From positions 1 through 18,827 of the forward strand of contig JBFMFH010000032.1 of the NCBI GenBank assembly GCA_040752275.1: a DNA stretch of 18,827 nt, read 5' to 3'. The translations under genes and the position numbers were made by a program. The notes under the pieces were generated by a model. It was not told the origin of the DNA. It saw nothing but the letters and a program-made list of their open reading frames with translations, and searched no databases. The DNA is from JBFMFH01 sp040752275 (GTDB taxonomy: Bacteria > Acidobacteriota > Vicinamibacteria > Vicinamibacterales > JAKQTR01). Positions 1 through 9,800 of this stretch are shown piece by piece; within the stretch, counting starts at the first letter, position 1; each line of letters starts with the position of its first letter.

Positions 1-69
1 GAGGAGCAACGCCGCCAGGCGGGATGCCCCGCCCGGGAATTGTGTGAGGCATCACGGTTCCAGGGCACT
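1..69 (+). repeat. Partial inverted-repeat element, right arm (MITE/REP-like)
   Basis: The last 23 bases (47-69, beginning AGGCATCACGG and ending AGGGCACT) are the exact reverse complement of 18725-18747 at the other end of the window. The arm also holds a perfect hairpin at 18-33, GGCGGG-ATGC-CCCGCC. The first ten bases, GAGGAGCAAC, are identical to the last ten of the window (18818-18827). Joined at that decamer, the two arms make a unit of about 162 bp bounded by 23-bp terminal inverted repeats. The inner flanks (CCGGGAATTGTGTG here, TGCAGAAGTCCCGG there) also pair imperfectly. No transposase is encoded. I infer a dispersed non-autonomous repeat at which the assembly broke. The weak TTG at 40 that would start a longer reading frame lies inside this element and is not a credible gene start. 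Confidence 0.7.
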
Positions 70-96
70 AGGCCGAACGGTTCGGCGGAGGCCTCC

Positions 97-3000
97 ATGA
101 CCCACCGTGCCCGTCTTGTCGCTGCCACCTTCGCACGCCCCTCACGCCTTGCTCTCACCGTGGTCTTCCTTGCTGGCGTAGTGGCTGCCGGGTGGCCCCC
201 ACAGGCCCGGGCACAGCAGACGTTGGTGCCAGGCCGGAACGTGAACATGGTGTCGGGGACTCAATGGCCAACCGGAGATCCACACCTGCAGCGGCAGAAC
301 GAGCCTTCAATCGCGGCGTCGACGAGGAACCCGCTGCACCTGCTCGCCGGAGCGAACGACTACCGCACGGTGGACATCCCGTTCGTCGACGGCGCCGAGG
401 AGACCGGCGACGCGTGGCTCGGGCTCTTCAAGTCCTTCGACGGGGGCCAGCGCTGGCAGAGTACGCTTCTGCCGGGCTACCCCCAGGACACCTCGGCCGA
501 AGGCATGGCGTCTCCGCTCCACGGCTACCAGGCCGGTGCCGATCCGGTAGTGCGAGCGGGCACCAACGGCCTCTTCTACTACGCGGGTCTCATCTTCGAG
601 CGCGGCGAGAGTGGCCGGAACGCCATCTTCGTCGCACGCTTCATCGACGACAACAACCGGGAGGCGAAGTTCCGCGAGGCCGGCTACGAATCCCGCAACG
701 ATCCGATCCGCTACCTCGGCGCCTCGCTTGTGGCGAGGTCGACCGGTCGGGTGTTCTATGACAAGCCCTGGATGGCAGTGGACATTCCCCGGGGAGGAGC
801 GAAAGCCTGCAGCATCCCGGCCGCCGGCCCAAGTGGATCCGTTCAGAGCGTGCTTGCAGGCAACGCCTACGTCGCGTTCTCCTCGATCACCGAGGACCAG
901 CAGGGCCTCAAGTCCGAGATCCTGCTGAGCCGCTCGTCCGACTGCGGGCGGACGTGGACTGTCCCGACTCGGATCAGCCGGCCCGCCGATCGCATCAATC
1001 AGGGCTCGACCATCGCCATCGACCCGCGCAACGGGACGGTCTACGCCGCCTGGCGGCGCTTCAGTGTCTCCGCCGCGGACGCGGGAGATGGGTTCGTGGT
1101 CGTGCAGTCGAGCGATGGGGGACGCAAGTTCTCGAATCCCGGTCTTGCGCGCGCGCTGGCCAGCGGCAAGGGCAAGAAGAAGGGCCTCGATCCGGACCGC
1201 TACTTCGAGCACCGGCGTTTCAGGGGCGCGACCGACGCTTCGTCGGAGGTCGCCGAGTTCGATCAGGCGACCTCGGGCATCGACGGCCTCCTCGCCTTCC
1301 GCACGAACATGTACGCGACCATGACGGTCGACGGGACCGGCCGTGTCTATCTGGCGTGGGCCGAGCGTGGCTTCGGCCAGATTCGCCCGGACTCAGTCTA
1401 CGGCGACGCCCGCATTGTGATGGTCACATCGACCGACGGCCGTTCCTGGTCCCAGCCGGTGGCGGTCGCCAACGAGAACCAGGCGGGCCACCAGATCATG
1501 CCGTCTCTGAGCTTCGGGGGAGGGAAGCTCGTCCTCGTTTACTACGACCTCCGCGATGACATCTCGCTGAGTTTCGGCCCGTGGATTGACGATGCGAGCG
1601 CGATCGCCGCGAATGCCCGCAAGCGGCGCACTCTCGACCTGCGCGCGTCGTTCGGGACACCGGGCACAGTGCCGGCCTTCGAGCCGTCCATTCGGGTGTC
1701 GGACTACCTGTTCGCATGGGACGTGAGTGGCCGGCCGAGACAGCTCCAGTTCAACCCGCCGAATCTGCCCATGTTCAAGCAGGGGACGGCGCCCTTCATG
1801 GGCGACTACGTCGACGTGGCCGTGGCGCCGGCCTTCATCCCGACACCGGGCGGCGGATGGACGTACAACCTCGACGGCCCCAAACCGGTCTTCCACGCCG
1901 TGTGGACGGACAACCGGGATGTCATCCAGCCCGCGAGCGATCCCGATCACGACGGGAACCCCTGGAACAACTACACGGCACCGACCGCACTTACCTACCG
2001 CACCACGAGCCGGTTCGATCCGACGGCGCCCTTGCCGAACTGCGACCCTCTGAACACCGGGTCACGGAACCAGAACATCTACACCGCCCGGTTGACGACC
2101 GGGCTCGTAGTCGGGTCGCCGGGTAACAGCAAGCCGCTCCGGAGTGACTTCCAGCGGGCATTCGTCGTCTTTGCGCAGAACACGACCGACGAGACCAAGG
2201 CGTTCCGGCTGACGGTGGCCAACCAGCCGCCGGGAGGACGAGCGTCGTTCGATCAGTTCGATGCAACGGTCACCTCGGTCGACGTGACGACGCCCTATCG
2301 ATCCACGGCCGCGCGTACGGTCTACGTGACGTCATCCGACCCCGACGCCCAGGTGCGCATAGATGTCGTGGAGATCGATGCGGCCGGCCAGACGCCTGCG
2401 GCAGGAGGGCTGTCGGACACGATCATCCTGAACCCGGACATCGCCAACCCCGACATCGCCAATCCCGATATCGCCAATCCCGATATCGCCAACCCCGACA
2501 TCGCGAATGCCGAGGTCTACAACCCCGATATCGCCAACCCCGACATCGCCAACCCCGACATCGCGAATCCGGACATCGCCAACCCCGACATCGCCAATCC
2601 CGACATCGCCAACCCCGATATCGCGAATCCGGACATCGCCAACCCGGACATTGCCAATCCCGACATCGCCAATCCCGACATCGCCAATCCCGACATCGCC
2701 AACGTCCAGGTGGCGAACCCGGACATTGCCAACCCGGACATCGCCAATCCTGACATCGCCAACCCGGATATCGCCAATCCCGACATCGCGAATCCGGACA
2801 TTGCCAACCCGGACATCGCCAATCCTGACATCGCCAACGCCACGCTCACTGACGTCACCTGGACGATGACCAACAACGGGAACACGACGGCGGCCTTCAA
2901 TGTGAATCTGTTCCTGGCGCAGCAGACGAACAAGCTCTGTGGGGCGGACCAGACGACGGGGTGCACGATCGCCACGCAGTTGATTCTCCGCAAGGTCTAC

Positions 3001-6000
3001 ACGACGCCCGCGACGGTGTTGACCCCGGCGGGGACGACCAGCTGTGAGCTCGGCGTGCAGTCCCAGAACGTACTCGTGGCGAACGTCGCGAACCCGAGGT
3101 TCGTCCTCCCTGGCGACCAGTTGACTCCACAGAACGACCCGTCAGCCGAGAACGCGACCCTCTGGCTTGCGCCGGGCGAAACGGCCAAGATCACGCTTCG
3201 GATCCGCGACGCCGATGGCGACAACGTCGGGGTTCCCGATCAGGACGGCACGACGCCTTCGAATTCGTCGATCGACAGGATCTTCCTGCCAACCACCGAG
3301 ACGTCGCTGGGTTCCGTGACGCCGGTGGTCCAGCAGCAGAGTGTGGATACCGAGGACGTGGCTGCCGTTCCCCCGGGCGAAGCGCCGCCTCAGCCACCGG
3401 TGGTGACGCCGCTGACCGAAAGCGTGCCCCCGGCGCAGACACCGACGCCGCTGGCGCTCTCATACGTGACGCAGCCGTCCGGAGTCCAGGCCGGTTCGCC
3501 CATGACGCCGGCGGTGCAGGTGCAGGTGCTCGACCAGTACGGGGCCCTGCTGCCGAACTGGAACGTGACGCTCTACCTGGCCACCAACCCGGCCAACGCG
3601 TCGCTCATTGGCGCCATCGCCACGACCGATGCGCTCGGCATCGCCACCTTCCCGGCCATCGTCATCGACTCGGAAGGCACCGGCTTCACGCTCGCGGCCA
3701 CATCGGGCACGGCGCTCCCCGCGGTGTCGGACCCATTCGACGTCACATCCCCCTGCGATCCGCTCGTGGTCACGACGATTGCCGACAGCCCGCTCCTTCC
3801 CACGTGTGGGATGCTGAGGAAGGCCATCGATTCGGCCACGGCTGGCCATACCATCACCTTCGACATCGCGGAGCCCGCCCCGCACGTGATTGCCCCGTCG
3901 GTGCCTCTGCCGCCCGTCGGTGGCGGCGTGATTATCGACGCTACCACCGACCCGCACTACGCGCTCGGTGCGGGGCAGCCGGTCGTCCAGATCTCCGGGG
4001 CGAACATGCCGCCGGACAGCGTCGGGCTCAATCTGGCCGGAGCCGGCTCCGCTCTGCGCGGTCTCGAGTTCAACGGCTTCATCGCCGGCCCCCTCTACAC
4101 CGCGGCTGCCGTCGTGCTGGGCGGCGGTGGCGGTCACACAGTCCAGACGAGCCACTTCGGCAAGAGTGCCGGCAACTACACCGGCATCATGGTCGAGTCG
4201 TCGTCGAACGTGATCGGCGGCACGCTGCCCGGCGAGGGCAACACGATCGGCGGCGCGACGCAGGATCAGGGCATCTGGCTCGCCAGCGGGAGCGCCAACC
4301 GCATCGAGGGCAATTTGATCGGCAACAACGGCGCGGCTGCGCTCGGCAACGCGTCAGGCATTCTCATTGACGCCGCGACGGGAACGACCATCGGCGGCGC
4401 CATCACCGGGGCACGCAATGTCATCTCGGGCAACAGCGTCGGCGTGCTCCTGCGCGGCGGCACCGGGACCGACATCCGCGGCAACTTCATCGGGTTGAGC
4501 GCCGCCGGAACAGGGGCGATCCCGAACACTCAGGGCGTCTCGGCCTACAACCTGGTCGTGAACACGATCATCCAGGGCAACTTCATCTCGGGCAACACGG
4601 GATGGGGAGTCAACCTGGAGAACACGGGCGCCGGCGCACCGACGAACACGTTGATTCTCGGCAACACGATCGGGCTGGACACGTCGGACGCGGCCCTCGG
4701 CAACGGTGCGGGGGGCGTTCGGACCGTGAATGCGCCGGGCACCGTCGTTGGCGCACCGGGCGCGGGCAATGTCATCGCCGGCAACGCCGGTGGGACCGGC
4801 GTCCACGTCGGCGGGTCGGTCGTGCTGGCCGCGGCACCGAAGATCCAGGCGAACCGGATCGGCACCAACACGGCGGGGACCGCCGTGAGGGGGAACCTCG
4901 ACGGCATTCGGGTCGACGACACGGATGGGGCAGTCATCGGCGGCGTGAACGCTGGCGAGGGCAATCTCATCTCCGGCAACCGCGGCAACGGGATCATCCT
5001 GGGCGGGGCCCCGGCCGGCACGGTCATTCAGGGCAACTTCATCGGCACCGACGCGAGCGGCGGCGCCGTCGGCCTCGGCAACGGATACGGTCCGACCTCC
5101 TGCTGCTACTCAGGCATCTCGCTGACGGGTGCGGCGAGTGGCACGATGGTCGGCGGCGCGACGCCGGGGGCGGGCAACGTGATCGCGGACAACCAGACCG
5201 GCATCTGGACCGGGAGTGGCAGCGCAGCCATTCGCGGCAACACGATCGAACACAATCACGCCGGGGGCGGCGCCATCTGGGTTCAGGACTCGGCCGCCCT
5301 CGACATCGCCGGGAACACGATTCGTTCGAACGCCGGGATTGGCATCGGCCTCCTCGGATCCACCGCCCGTGTCCTGATTGGCGGGCCTGCGATCGGGGAT
5401 GCCAATGTCATCACGTCCAACGGATCGGCCGGCGTAAATGTGGGATTCAGTTCGTCGGGCGTGACGGTTCAGGGGAATCAGATCTCGGCCAACGGCGGCC
5501 TGGGCGTCGACCTGAATCACTCGGTGCTGCCGGCCTCCCCGTTCTGGCCGGACGGCGTCAACGCCAACGACGCAGGCGACGGCGACGCCGGGGGCAACGG
5601 ATCGCAGAACTACCCGGTCCTCAGCAACGCAACCAGCGACCCGGGACCGACGACCCGCGTCGACTTTGCGTTCAACAGCCAACCCGGTCAGACATACGCG
5701 CTGGAGTTCTTCAGCAGCCCGTCGTGCGACCCGAGTGGCTCCGGAGAGGGCCAGCAGTCCCTTGGGTCGACGGCGGTGGTCACCAACGGGAGCGGCGATG
5801 TTTCTGGAACCGCGGTGCTGAGCGCGCTCGCCCTCGTGGGCGAGTACATCACGGCCACGGCCACCGACGCCAATGGCAACACGTCCGAGTTCTCGGCATG
5901 CACCAGGGTCGTGGCGCTGGCAACTGGCGTCCCGGCCACCGCCGGCGGCGCGATCAACGTCAACTTCGGTGGTGGTGCGGCGGCTGCCGGGGGCGGCGAG

Positions 6001-6807
6001 CCCATCGACATCGCGGTGGTGGCAATCGGCGGCAAGGTCACGATTTCGGCCAGCGGCTCGATCAGCACGGGCATCGGCTTCCCGAATGGTCCGAGCGGGT
6101 CCGGGACCGGCACCGATCCGTCGTTCCTCTCACCCGCCCTTCCTGCGATGTCTCTCGTCGCGAGGATTGGCACCGGGCCGTGGCAGGCGGTGGGGGCCGG
6201 TCCGACGGAGCTGACTGCGGCCACCGCTGGCATCGTCCAGCTCGCAATCAACGACAGCTTCTTCGGTGACAACTCCGGCGCCTTCCAGGTGTCGGTCGCC
6301 CTGGGCGGCATCATCTCGACAACGCTTCCCGCCGGCGGCACGGGGGGCGGCCTCTTCGGGCCCATTGACTGTCCCGCGGGCAGCGTGATTACCGCACTCA
6401 AGGGCAGCTACAGCACCTCGTGGGCCCCAGTGGGCGCGGCCGTCGTGACGGAGGTGTGGTGCAGCCCGATCAGCGGGGGCGTGGTTTCCGGTCCTGCCAG
6501 TCTGGCAGGGACGACCGGCGCGCCGATCGCCGGCGTCGATACCAACTACGGCTCCGCACTGACGTGCCCGGCCGGCAAGGTCATGACGGCTATGTCCGGT
6601 GCGGCGCTGCCGTTCGCCGGCAGTTCCGTCGTCGGGTACCTCGGCGTCATCTGCAGCACCCCCAACGGCACAGGACCGGTGACTCTGGGTCCGGTCTACG
6701 GCCCCGGGTTCTCGTTCACGTTGAGCTGCTCACCCGGCCAGGCTGCCGCAGGCATCCAAGGCCGGCAGGGATCGTTCCTGGACCAGGTCGCGTTGCGGTG
6801 CAAGTAG
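97..6807 (+). CDS. Large secreted mosaic protein: Asp-box propeller, NPDIA array, beta-helix, LecA-like domain
   Basis: The protein has 2236 residues. The ATG at 97 is chosen because CGGAGG lies just upstream and a signal peptide follows (MTHRARL, hydrophobic core, AQA-type end). Four Asp-boxes typical of sialidase/BNR propellers are visible: SFDGGQRW (113-120), SSDCGRTW (280-287), SSDGGRKF (338-344) and STDGRSW (445-451). Residues 779-913 are 27 five-residue units, followed by a CARDB/Ig-like stretch (TDVTWTMTNNGNTT). A Big-1-like domain lies near 1119-1215 and a CSLREA-like entry segment near 1219-1258. A right-handed beta-helix with NVISGN/GNFIGTD-type rungs covers about 1318-1802. Residues 1945-2075 resemble the LecA (PA-IL) lectin fold, including LVARIG and NDSFFGDNSGAF. 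The end (2089-2236) has repeated CPAG...C blocks. Inferred role: cell-surface or extracellular binding of glycans or polymers. Sialidase activity is not supported by the Asp-boxes alone. It converges on the kinase gene. Confidence 0.9.
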   Translation: MTHRARLVAATFARPSRLALTVVFLAGVVAAGWPPQARAQQTLVPGRNVNMVSGTQWPTGDPHLQRQNEPSIAASTRNPLHLLAGANDYRTVDIPFVDGAEETGDAWLGLFKSFDGGQRWQSTLLPGYPQDTSAEGMASPLHGYQAGADPVVRAGTNGLFYYAGLIFERGESGRNAIFVARFIDDNNREAKFREAGYESRNDPIRYLGASLVARSTGRVFYDKPWMAVDIPRGGAKACSIPAAGPSGSVQSVLAGNAYVAFSSITEDQQGLKSEILLSRSSDCGRTWTVPTRISRPADRINQGSTIAIDPRNGTVYAAWRRFSVSAADAGDGFVVVQSSDGGRKFSNPGLARALASGKGKKKGLDPDRYFEHRRFRGATDASSEVAEFDQATSGIDGLLAFRTNMYATMTVDGTGRVYLAWAERGFGQIRPDSVYGDARIVMVTSTDGRSWSQPVAVANENQAGHQIMPSLSFGGGKLVLVYYDLRDDISLSFGPWIDDASAIAANARKRRTLDLRASFGTPGTVPAFEPSIRVSDYLFAWDVSGRPRQLQFNPPNLPMFKQGTAPFMGDYVDVAVAPAFIPTPGGGWTYNLDGPKPVFHAVWTDNRDVIQPASDPDHDGNPWNNYTAPTALTYRTTSRFDPTAPLPNCDPLNTGSRNQNIYTARLTTGLVVGSPGNSKPLRSDFQRAFVVFAQNTTDETKAFRLTVANQPPGGRASFDQFDATVTSVDVTTPYRSTAARTVYVTSSDPDAQVRIDVVEIDAAGQTPAAGGLSDTIILNPDIANPDIANPDIANPDIANPDIANAEVYNPDIANPDIANPDIANPDIANPDIANPDIANPDIANPDIANPDIANPDIANPDIANPDIANVQVANPDIANPDIANPDIANPDIANPDIANPDIANPDIANPDIANATLTDVTWTMTNNGNTTAAFNVNLFLAQQTNKLCGADQTTGCTIATQLILRKVYTTPATVLTPAGTTSCELGVQSQNVLVANVANPRFVLPGDQLTPQNDPSAENATLWLAPGETAKITLRIRDADGDNVGVPDQDGTTPSNSSIDRIFLPTTETSLGSVTPVVQQQSVDTEDVAAVPPGEAPPQPPVVTPLTESVPPAQTPTPLALSYVTQPSGVQAGSPMTPAVQVQVLDQYGALLPNWNVTLYLATNPANASLIGAIATTDALGIATFPAIVIDSEGTGFTLAATSGTALPAVSDPFDVTSPCDPLVVTTIADSPLLPTCGMLRKAIDSATAGHTITFDIAEPAPHVIAPSVPLPPVGGGVIIDATTDPHYALGAGQPVVQISGANMPPDSVGLNLAGAGSALRGLEFNGFIAGPLYTAAAVVLGGGGGHTVQTSHFGKSAGNYTGIMVESSSNVIGGTLPGEGNTIGGATQDQGIWLASGSANRIEGNLIGNNGAAALGNASGILIDAATGTTIGGAITGARNVISGNSVGVLLRGGTGTDIRGNFIGLSAAGTGAIPNTQGVSAYNLVVNTIIQGNFISGNTGWGVNLENTGAGAPTNTLILGNTIGLDTSDAALGNGAGGVRTVNAPGTVVGAPGAGNVIAGNAGGTGVHVGGSVVLAAAPKIQANRIGTNTAGTAVRGNLDGIRVDDTDGAVIGGVNAGEGNLISGNRGNGIILGGAPAGTVIQGNFIGTDASGGAVGLGNGYGPTSCCYSGISLTGAASGTMVGGATPGAGNVIADNQTGIWTGSGSAAIRGNTIEHNHAGGGAIWVQDSAALDIAGNTIRSNAGIGIGLLGSTARVLIGGPAIGDANVITSNGSAGVNVGFSSSGVTVQGNQISANGGLGVDLNHSVLPASPFWPDGVNANDAGDGDAGGNGSQNYPVLSNATSDPGPTTRVDFAFNSQPGQTYALEFFSSPSCDPSGSGEGQQSLGSTAVVTNGSGDVSGTAVLSALALVGEYITATATDANGNTSEFSACTRVVALATGVPATAGGAINVNFGGGAAAAGGGEPIDIAVVAIGGKVTISASGSISTGIGFPNGPSGSGTGTDPSFLSPALPAMSLVARIGTGPWQAVGAGPTELTAATAGIVQLAINDSFFGDNSGAFQVSVALGGIISTTLPAGGTGGGLFGPIDCPAGSVITALKGSYSTSWAPVGAAVVTEVWCSPISGGVVSGPASLAGTTGAPIAGVDTNYGSALTCPAGKVMTAMSGAALPFAGSSVVGYLGVICSTPNGTGPVTLGPVYGPGFSFTLSCSPGQAAAGIQGRQGSFLDQVALRCK
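2431..2835 (+). repeat. 15-bp in-frame tandem repeat encoding 25 NPDIA units
   Basis: There are 27 consecutive 15-bp units with no indels: five NPDIA, one NAEVY (2506-2520), twelve NPDIA, one NVQVA (2701-2715) and eight NPDIA. The amino-acid sequence is invariant in 25 units, but the DNA is not: AAC/AAT, CCC/CCG/CCT, GAC/GAT, ATC/ATT and GCC/GCG all alternate. This pattern points to old copies held constant at the protein level and not to very recent slippage. Read as PDIAN, the unit loosely matches the pentapeptide-repeat rule A(D/N)LXX, with Pro at the usual Ala position. The fold is therefore uncertain. Confidence 0.95.
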
Positions 6808-6814
6808 AGGGAGG

Positions 6815-6839
6815 CCCTGGCGCTTCGACGACTGCAGGG
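6815..6839. terminator. Weak hairpin between convergent genes
   Basis: CCCTG (6815-6819) can pair with CAGGG (6835-6839) across a 15-base loop in the 36-bp gap between two convergent genes. There is no T-tract on either strand, so intrinsic termination is only a possibility. Confidence 0.2.
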
Positions 6840-6843
6840 ATCT

Positions 6844-9800
6844 CTATTTCTTGGGGGTACCGAGGCGAGCGCGGGCGTCGGCCACGAGGCCCTGCTCGTC
6901 GCCGCCCTGCTTGAGCGCGACAAACGCCTCGTAGACCGTGGCCGCGTCGGGGCTGCCGAGTTCCTGTCGGACGCGCCCCTGGTAGTAGAGCACCGGCGCG
7001 AACATCCGATACGTCGGCACATCGTCGAGCAGTACTGCCGCGGCCTCACCGCGACGCTTCTGGCACAGGTCGAACTCGGAATCGGACTCCGCCACTGCAC
7101 CTGCAGCGAGGTAGGCGCGCCCGAGGCCGAAGCGGCCCAGCCATGAGTCGGCGAACTGCTGGGCGGTCTTGAATCGCTCGATGGCCTTTCTCGGGTCGTC
7201 CTCCTCGAGTGCGATCTCGCCTTCGAGCACGCGCGCGTTCGCGAGCGACTCGGCGTCGAGGCGCTGCAGGAGCCGGCGGACGATCTCGAACGCCTCCTTC
7301 GCCTGACCCGCCTTCGCCAGCTCGCGGCCGGCGAAGAAGACGATTCCCTCGTCTCCGCCCTTCGCGATGGCCTGTCTGGCCAGAGTCGCAGCATCCCGCT
7401 TGCGCCCCTGGAGGTTCCGCACCTCCGCGAGCGTCACAATCAGCCGCGATTGCCGCGAAACGTCCGGCTCTGCTTCGAGCGCAGTCTCGAGGAGAGCAGC
7501 GGCCTCCGCGATGCGCCCCTGGTACAAGGCCAAGTCCGCCCGTCCGAGGGCTTCGAACCACTTGGCCGAGCCCGGCAGCGGATCGAGCCGCCGCCATGTC
7601 TTGTCGGCTTCGGCCGGGCGTCCCGTCGCGAGCTGCGCCATCGCGATGGCGACGTAGGCCTTGGCGAAGCCGCTGTTGATCTCCAGGACGCCAGCGGCCT
7701 CCTTCTCGGCCAGCTCGAAGTCGCCTGCGTACATGGCGAAGAGTGCCGTATTGTTCTTGCGCAGGACGTTCCCGGGCAGAAGGGCCGACGCCTGCTTCCC
7801 CAGCTCGACGGCTCTCGCCATGTCTCGGTGGTAGAACTCGGCCAGGGCCAGGTTGATCAGGCCCGCGCTGTCGGCCGGGTACTGCCGCACGAGCGCCTGC
7901 ATTTCCTCGCGCGCCTTGCCGGCATTGCGGGTCAGGAGGTAGTAGCCGCCCCGCGTCCGGTACTTCTCCCGGTCGGTCATGCGGCTGAGTCTGGCGAGCG
8001 CCTGTTTGTAGTACTCCTCAGCCTCGGCGAGGCGTCCGAGGCTGCTCGCCACGGCGCCCAGGCCGGCAAAGGCACGACCCATGGCCGGATCGAGTTCGGT
8101 CGCGCGTCTGTATTCATCGAAGGCGTCCTGGTACTTCCCGGCCCACTGGAGTTCCTGCGCCGTCGTGTAGGCTCGCGCCGCGTCGAGTGACGCGGCAGTG
8201 AAGCTCTCTTCGTCACGTGTCGCGTCATTGTCAGCCGCCGAGTCGCCGAGCCCTTCGCGGACGCGTGTCGCCAGGCGGGCAACCGCGGGCAGTACCGCGT
8301 CGCGGTTCTCCGCCCGCGCATTCCAGTCGAGGACGACCTGCGTGCCGGCAGTCTCCGAGGGGTCGAGCAGTCTGACATCCAGGCGGAACTGACCGCCGTT
8401 CTTGCTGATCGCGCCGGAGATGACGCGATCCACACCCTCGCGAAGCGCGATCAACGCAGCGGTCGCAACGTCCAGCTTGCCATCTTCCGTCAACTGGCCT
8501 GCCAGGCGCAGGGCGTCCCGGCGGGGATACGCGGAGAGGAATGACGCGCCCTCGACGCCAACGGCCAAGGCCTGTTCGAGGAGACCGTCGAAGACGGGAT
8601 CCTGGGTGTTGTTCGTGAAGTCCGCGATGAGCACCGACATGGGCTCTGGCGGAGGCGGAGGCTCGCCCGGCCCGCGCGCGACGAAGTAGGTGCCCCCGAC
8701 CAGGATCGCGACGAGTGCCGCAGCCGCCGCAATCAGGCGCGGCGTGAACCGCTTCACCACGGGCTCAGGAACAGGGTTCCCGCCGTCGTCCAGGCGTGCC
8801 AGCGCGTCCGCGAGCTCAACCGTCTTCTGGTAGCGGTCTGCCGGATCCAGTTGAACGCACTTGGTAACGATGGCGTCGAGCGCCTCGGGAATGTCGGCCC
8901 CCCGGTCACGCATCGGCACGGGCGCCGTCGTGATGCGGTCGGTCAGCGTCTCCCACGGCGTCGATCCTGGTCTCGCGTGACGCGGACCGGCCAGCAGATC
9001 CGACAGGATGAGACCGAAGGCATAGATGTCCGCGCGTTGATCCACCGGCTGCCCGCGTGCCTGTTCGGGCGCCATGTACTCCAGCGTGCCGACAATCCCG
9101 CCGGAACGCGTGCTCAGGATCGTCCCGCTCCCGGTCGAGCGCATCAGGACGGGTGGAGGAGTCGCGCCGAGGATGGTCGAGGCCTCATCGCCCGCAGGTT
9201 GGACCTTCGACCCGGGATCGTCCTGGCTGGGCGCCAAGCGAGCATGTCCGACCACGTTCGGCGGAGACGAATCGTGGTCGTACTTGCGAGTCGAAGCAAT
9301 ACGCGCCAGTTCCGGCCGCCCGGACGAGAGGGCAATCCCGAAGTCCATGATCAGCGCGCTGCCGTCGGCGTCGATCATGATGTTGGCTGGTTTCAGATCG
9401 CGGTGAACGACGCCGGCCTCATGCGCAGCCTGGAGACCGGACACGATCTGGCGCGCGGTGGCCAGCACCTTCGGGACCGGCAGCTTTCCTTCCTTCCGCA
9501 GCGCGGAGGCCAGGTCATCGCCCTGGACGAAGGTCATCGTGATGTACTTGACGCCATCGACCTCGCCCAGATCATGAATGCGGACGACATTCTTGTGGGT
9601 GACCTGGCGGGCGAGAAGCAGCTCACGCTTGAAGCGCCGCTCGAGTTCCTGCGCCTGGGCGGGGTCGCTCAGCACTTCTGGACGGATGACCTTGAGCGCG
9701 ACGGCCACGCCAAGCTCCTCGTCCCACGCCTGGTAGACGGCGCCCATCCCGCCCTCGCCGAGCACCTTGAGAATCTGGTACCGGCTGCCGAACGGCTGGC

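Noticed and set aside
40..96. Extended start of the large surface protein at TTG 40
   Set aside because: These codons lie in or beside the repeat element, lack a ribosome site and precede a normal signal peptide that starts at ATG 97.
2431..2835. CRISPR array
   Set aside because: The repeats are 15-bp, contiguous and in frame with a coding sequence, with no spacers and no cas genes nearby.
2517..2993. Minus-strand frame with an AMSGL repeat
   Set aside because: It is the complement of the NPDIA array read in another frame; there is no ribosome site and no separate coding signal.
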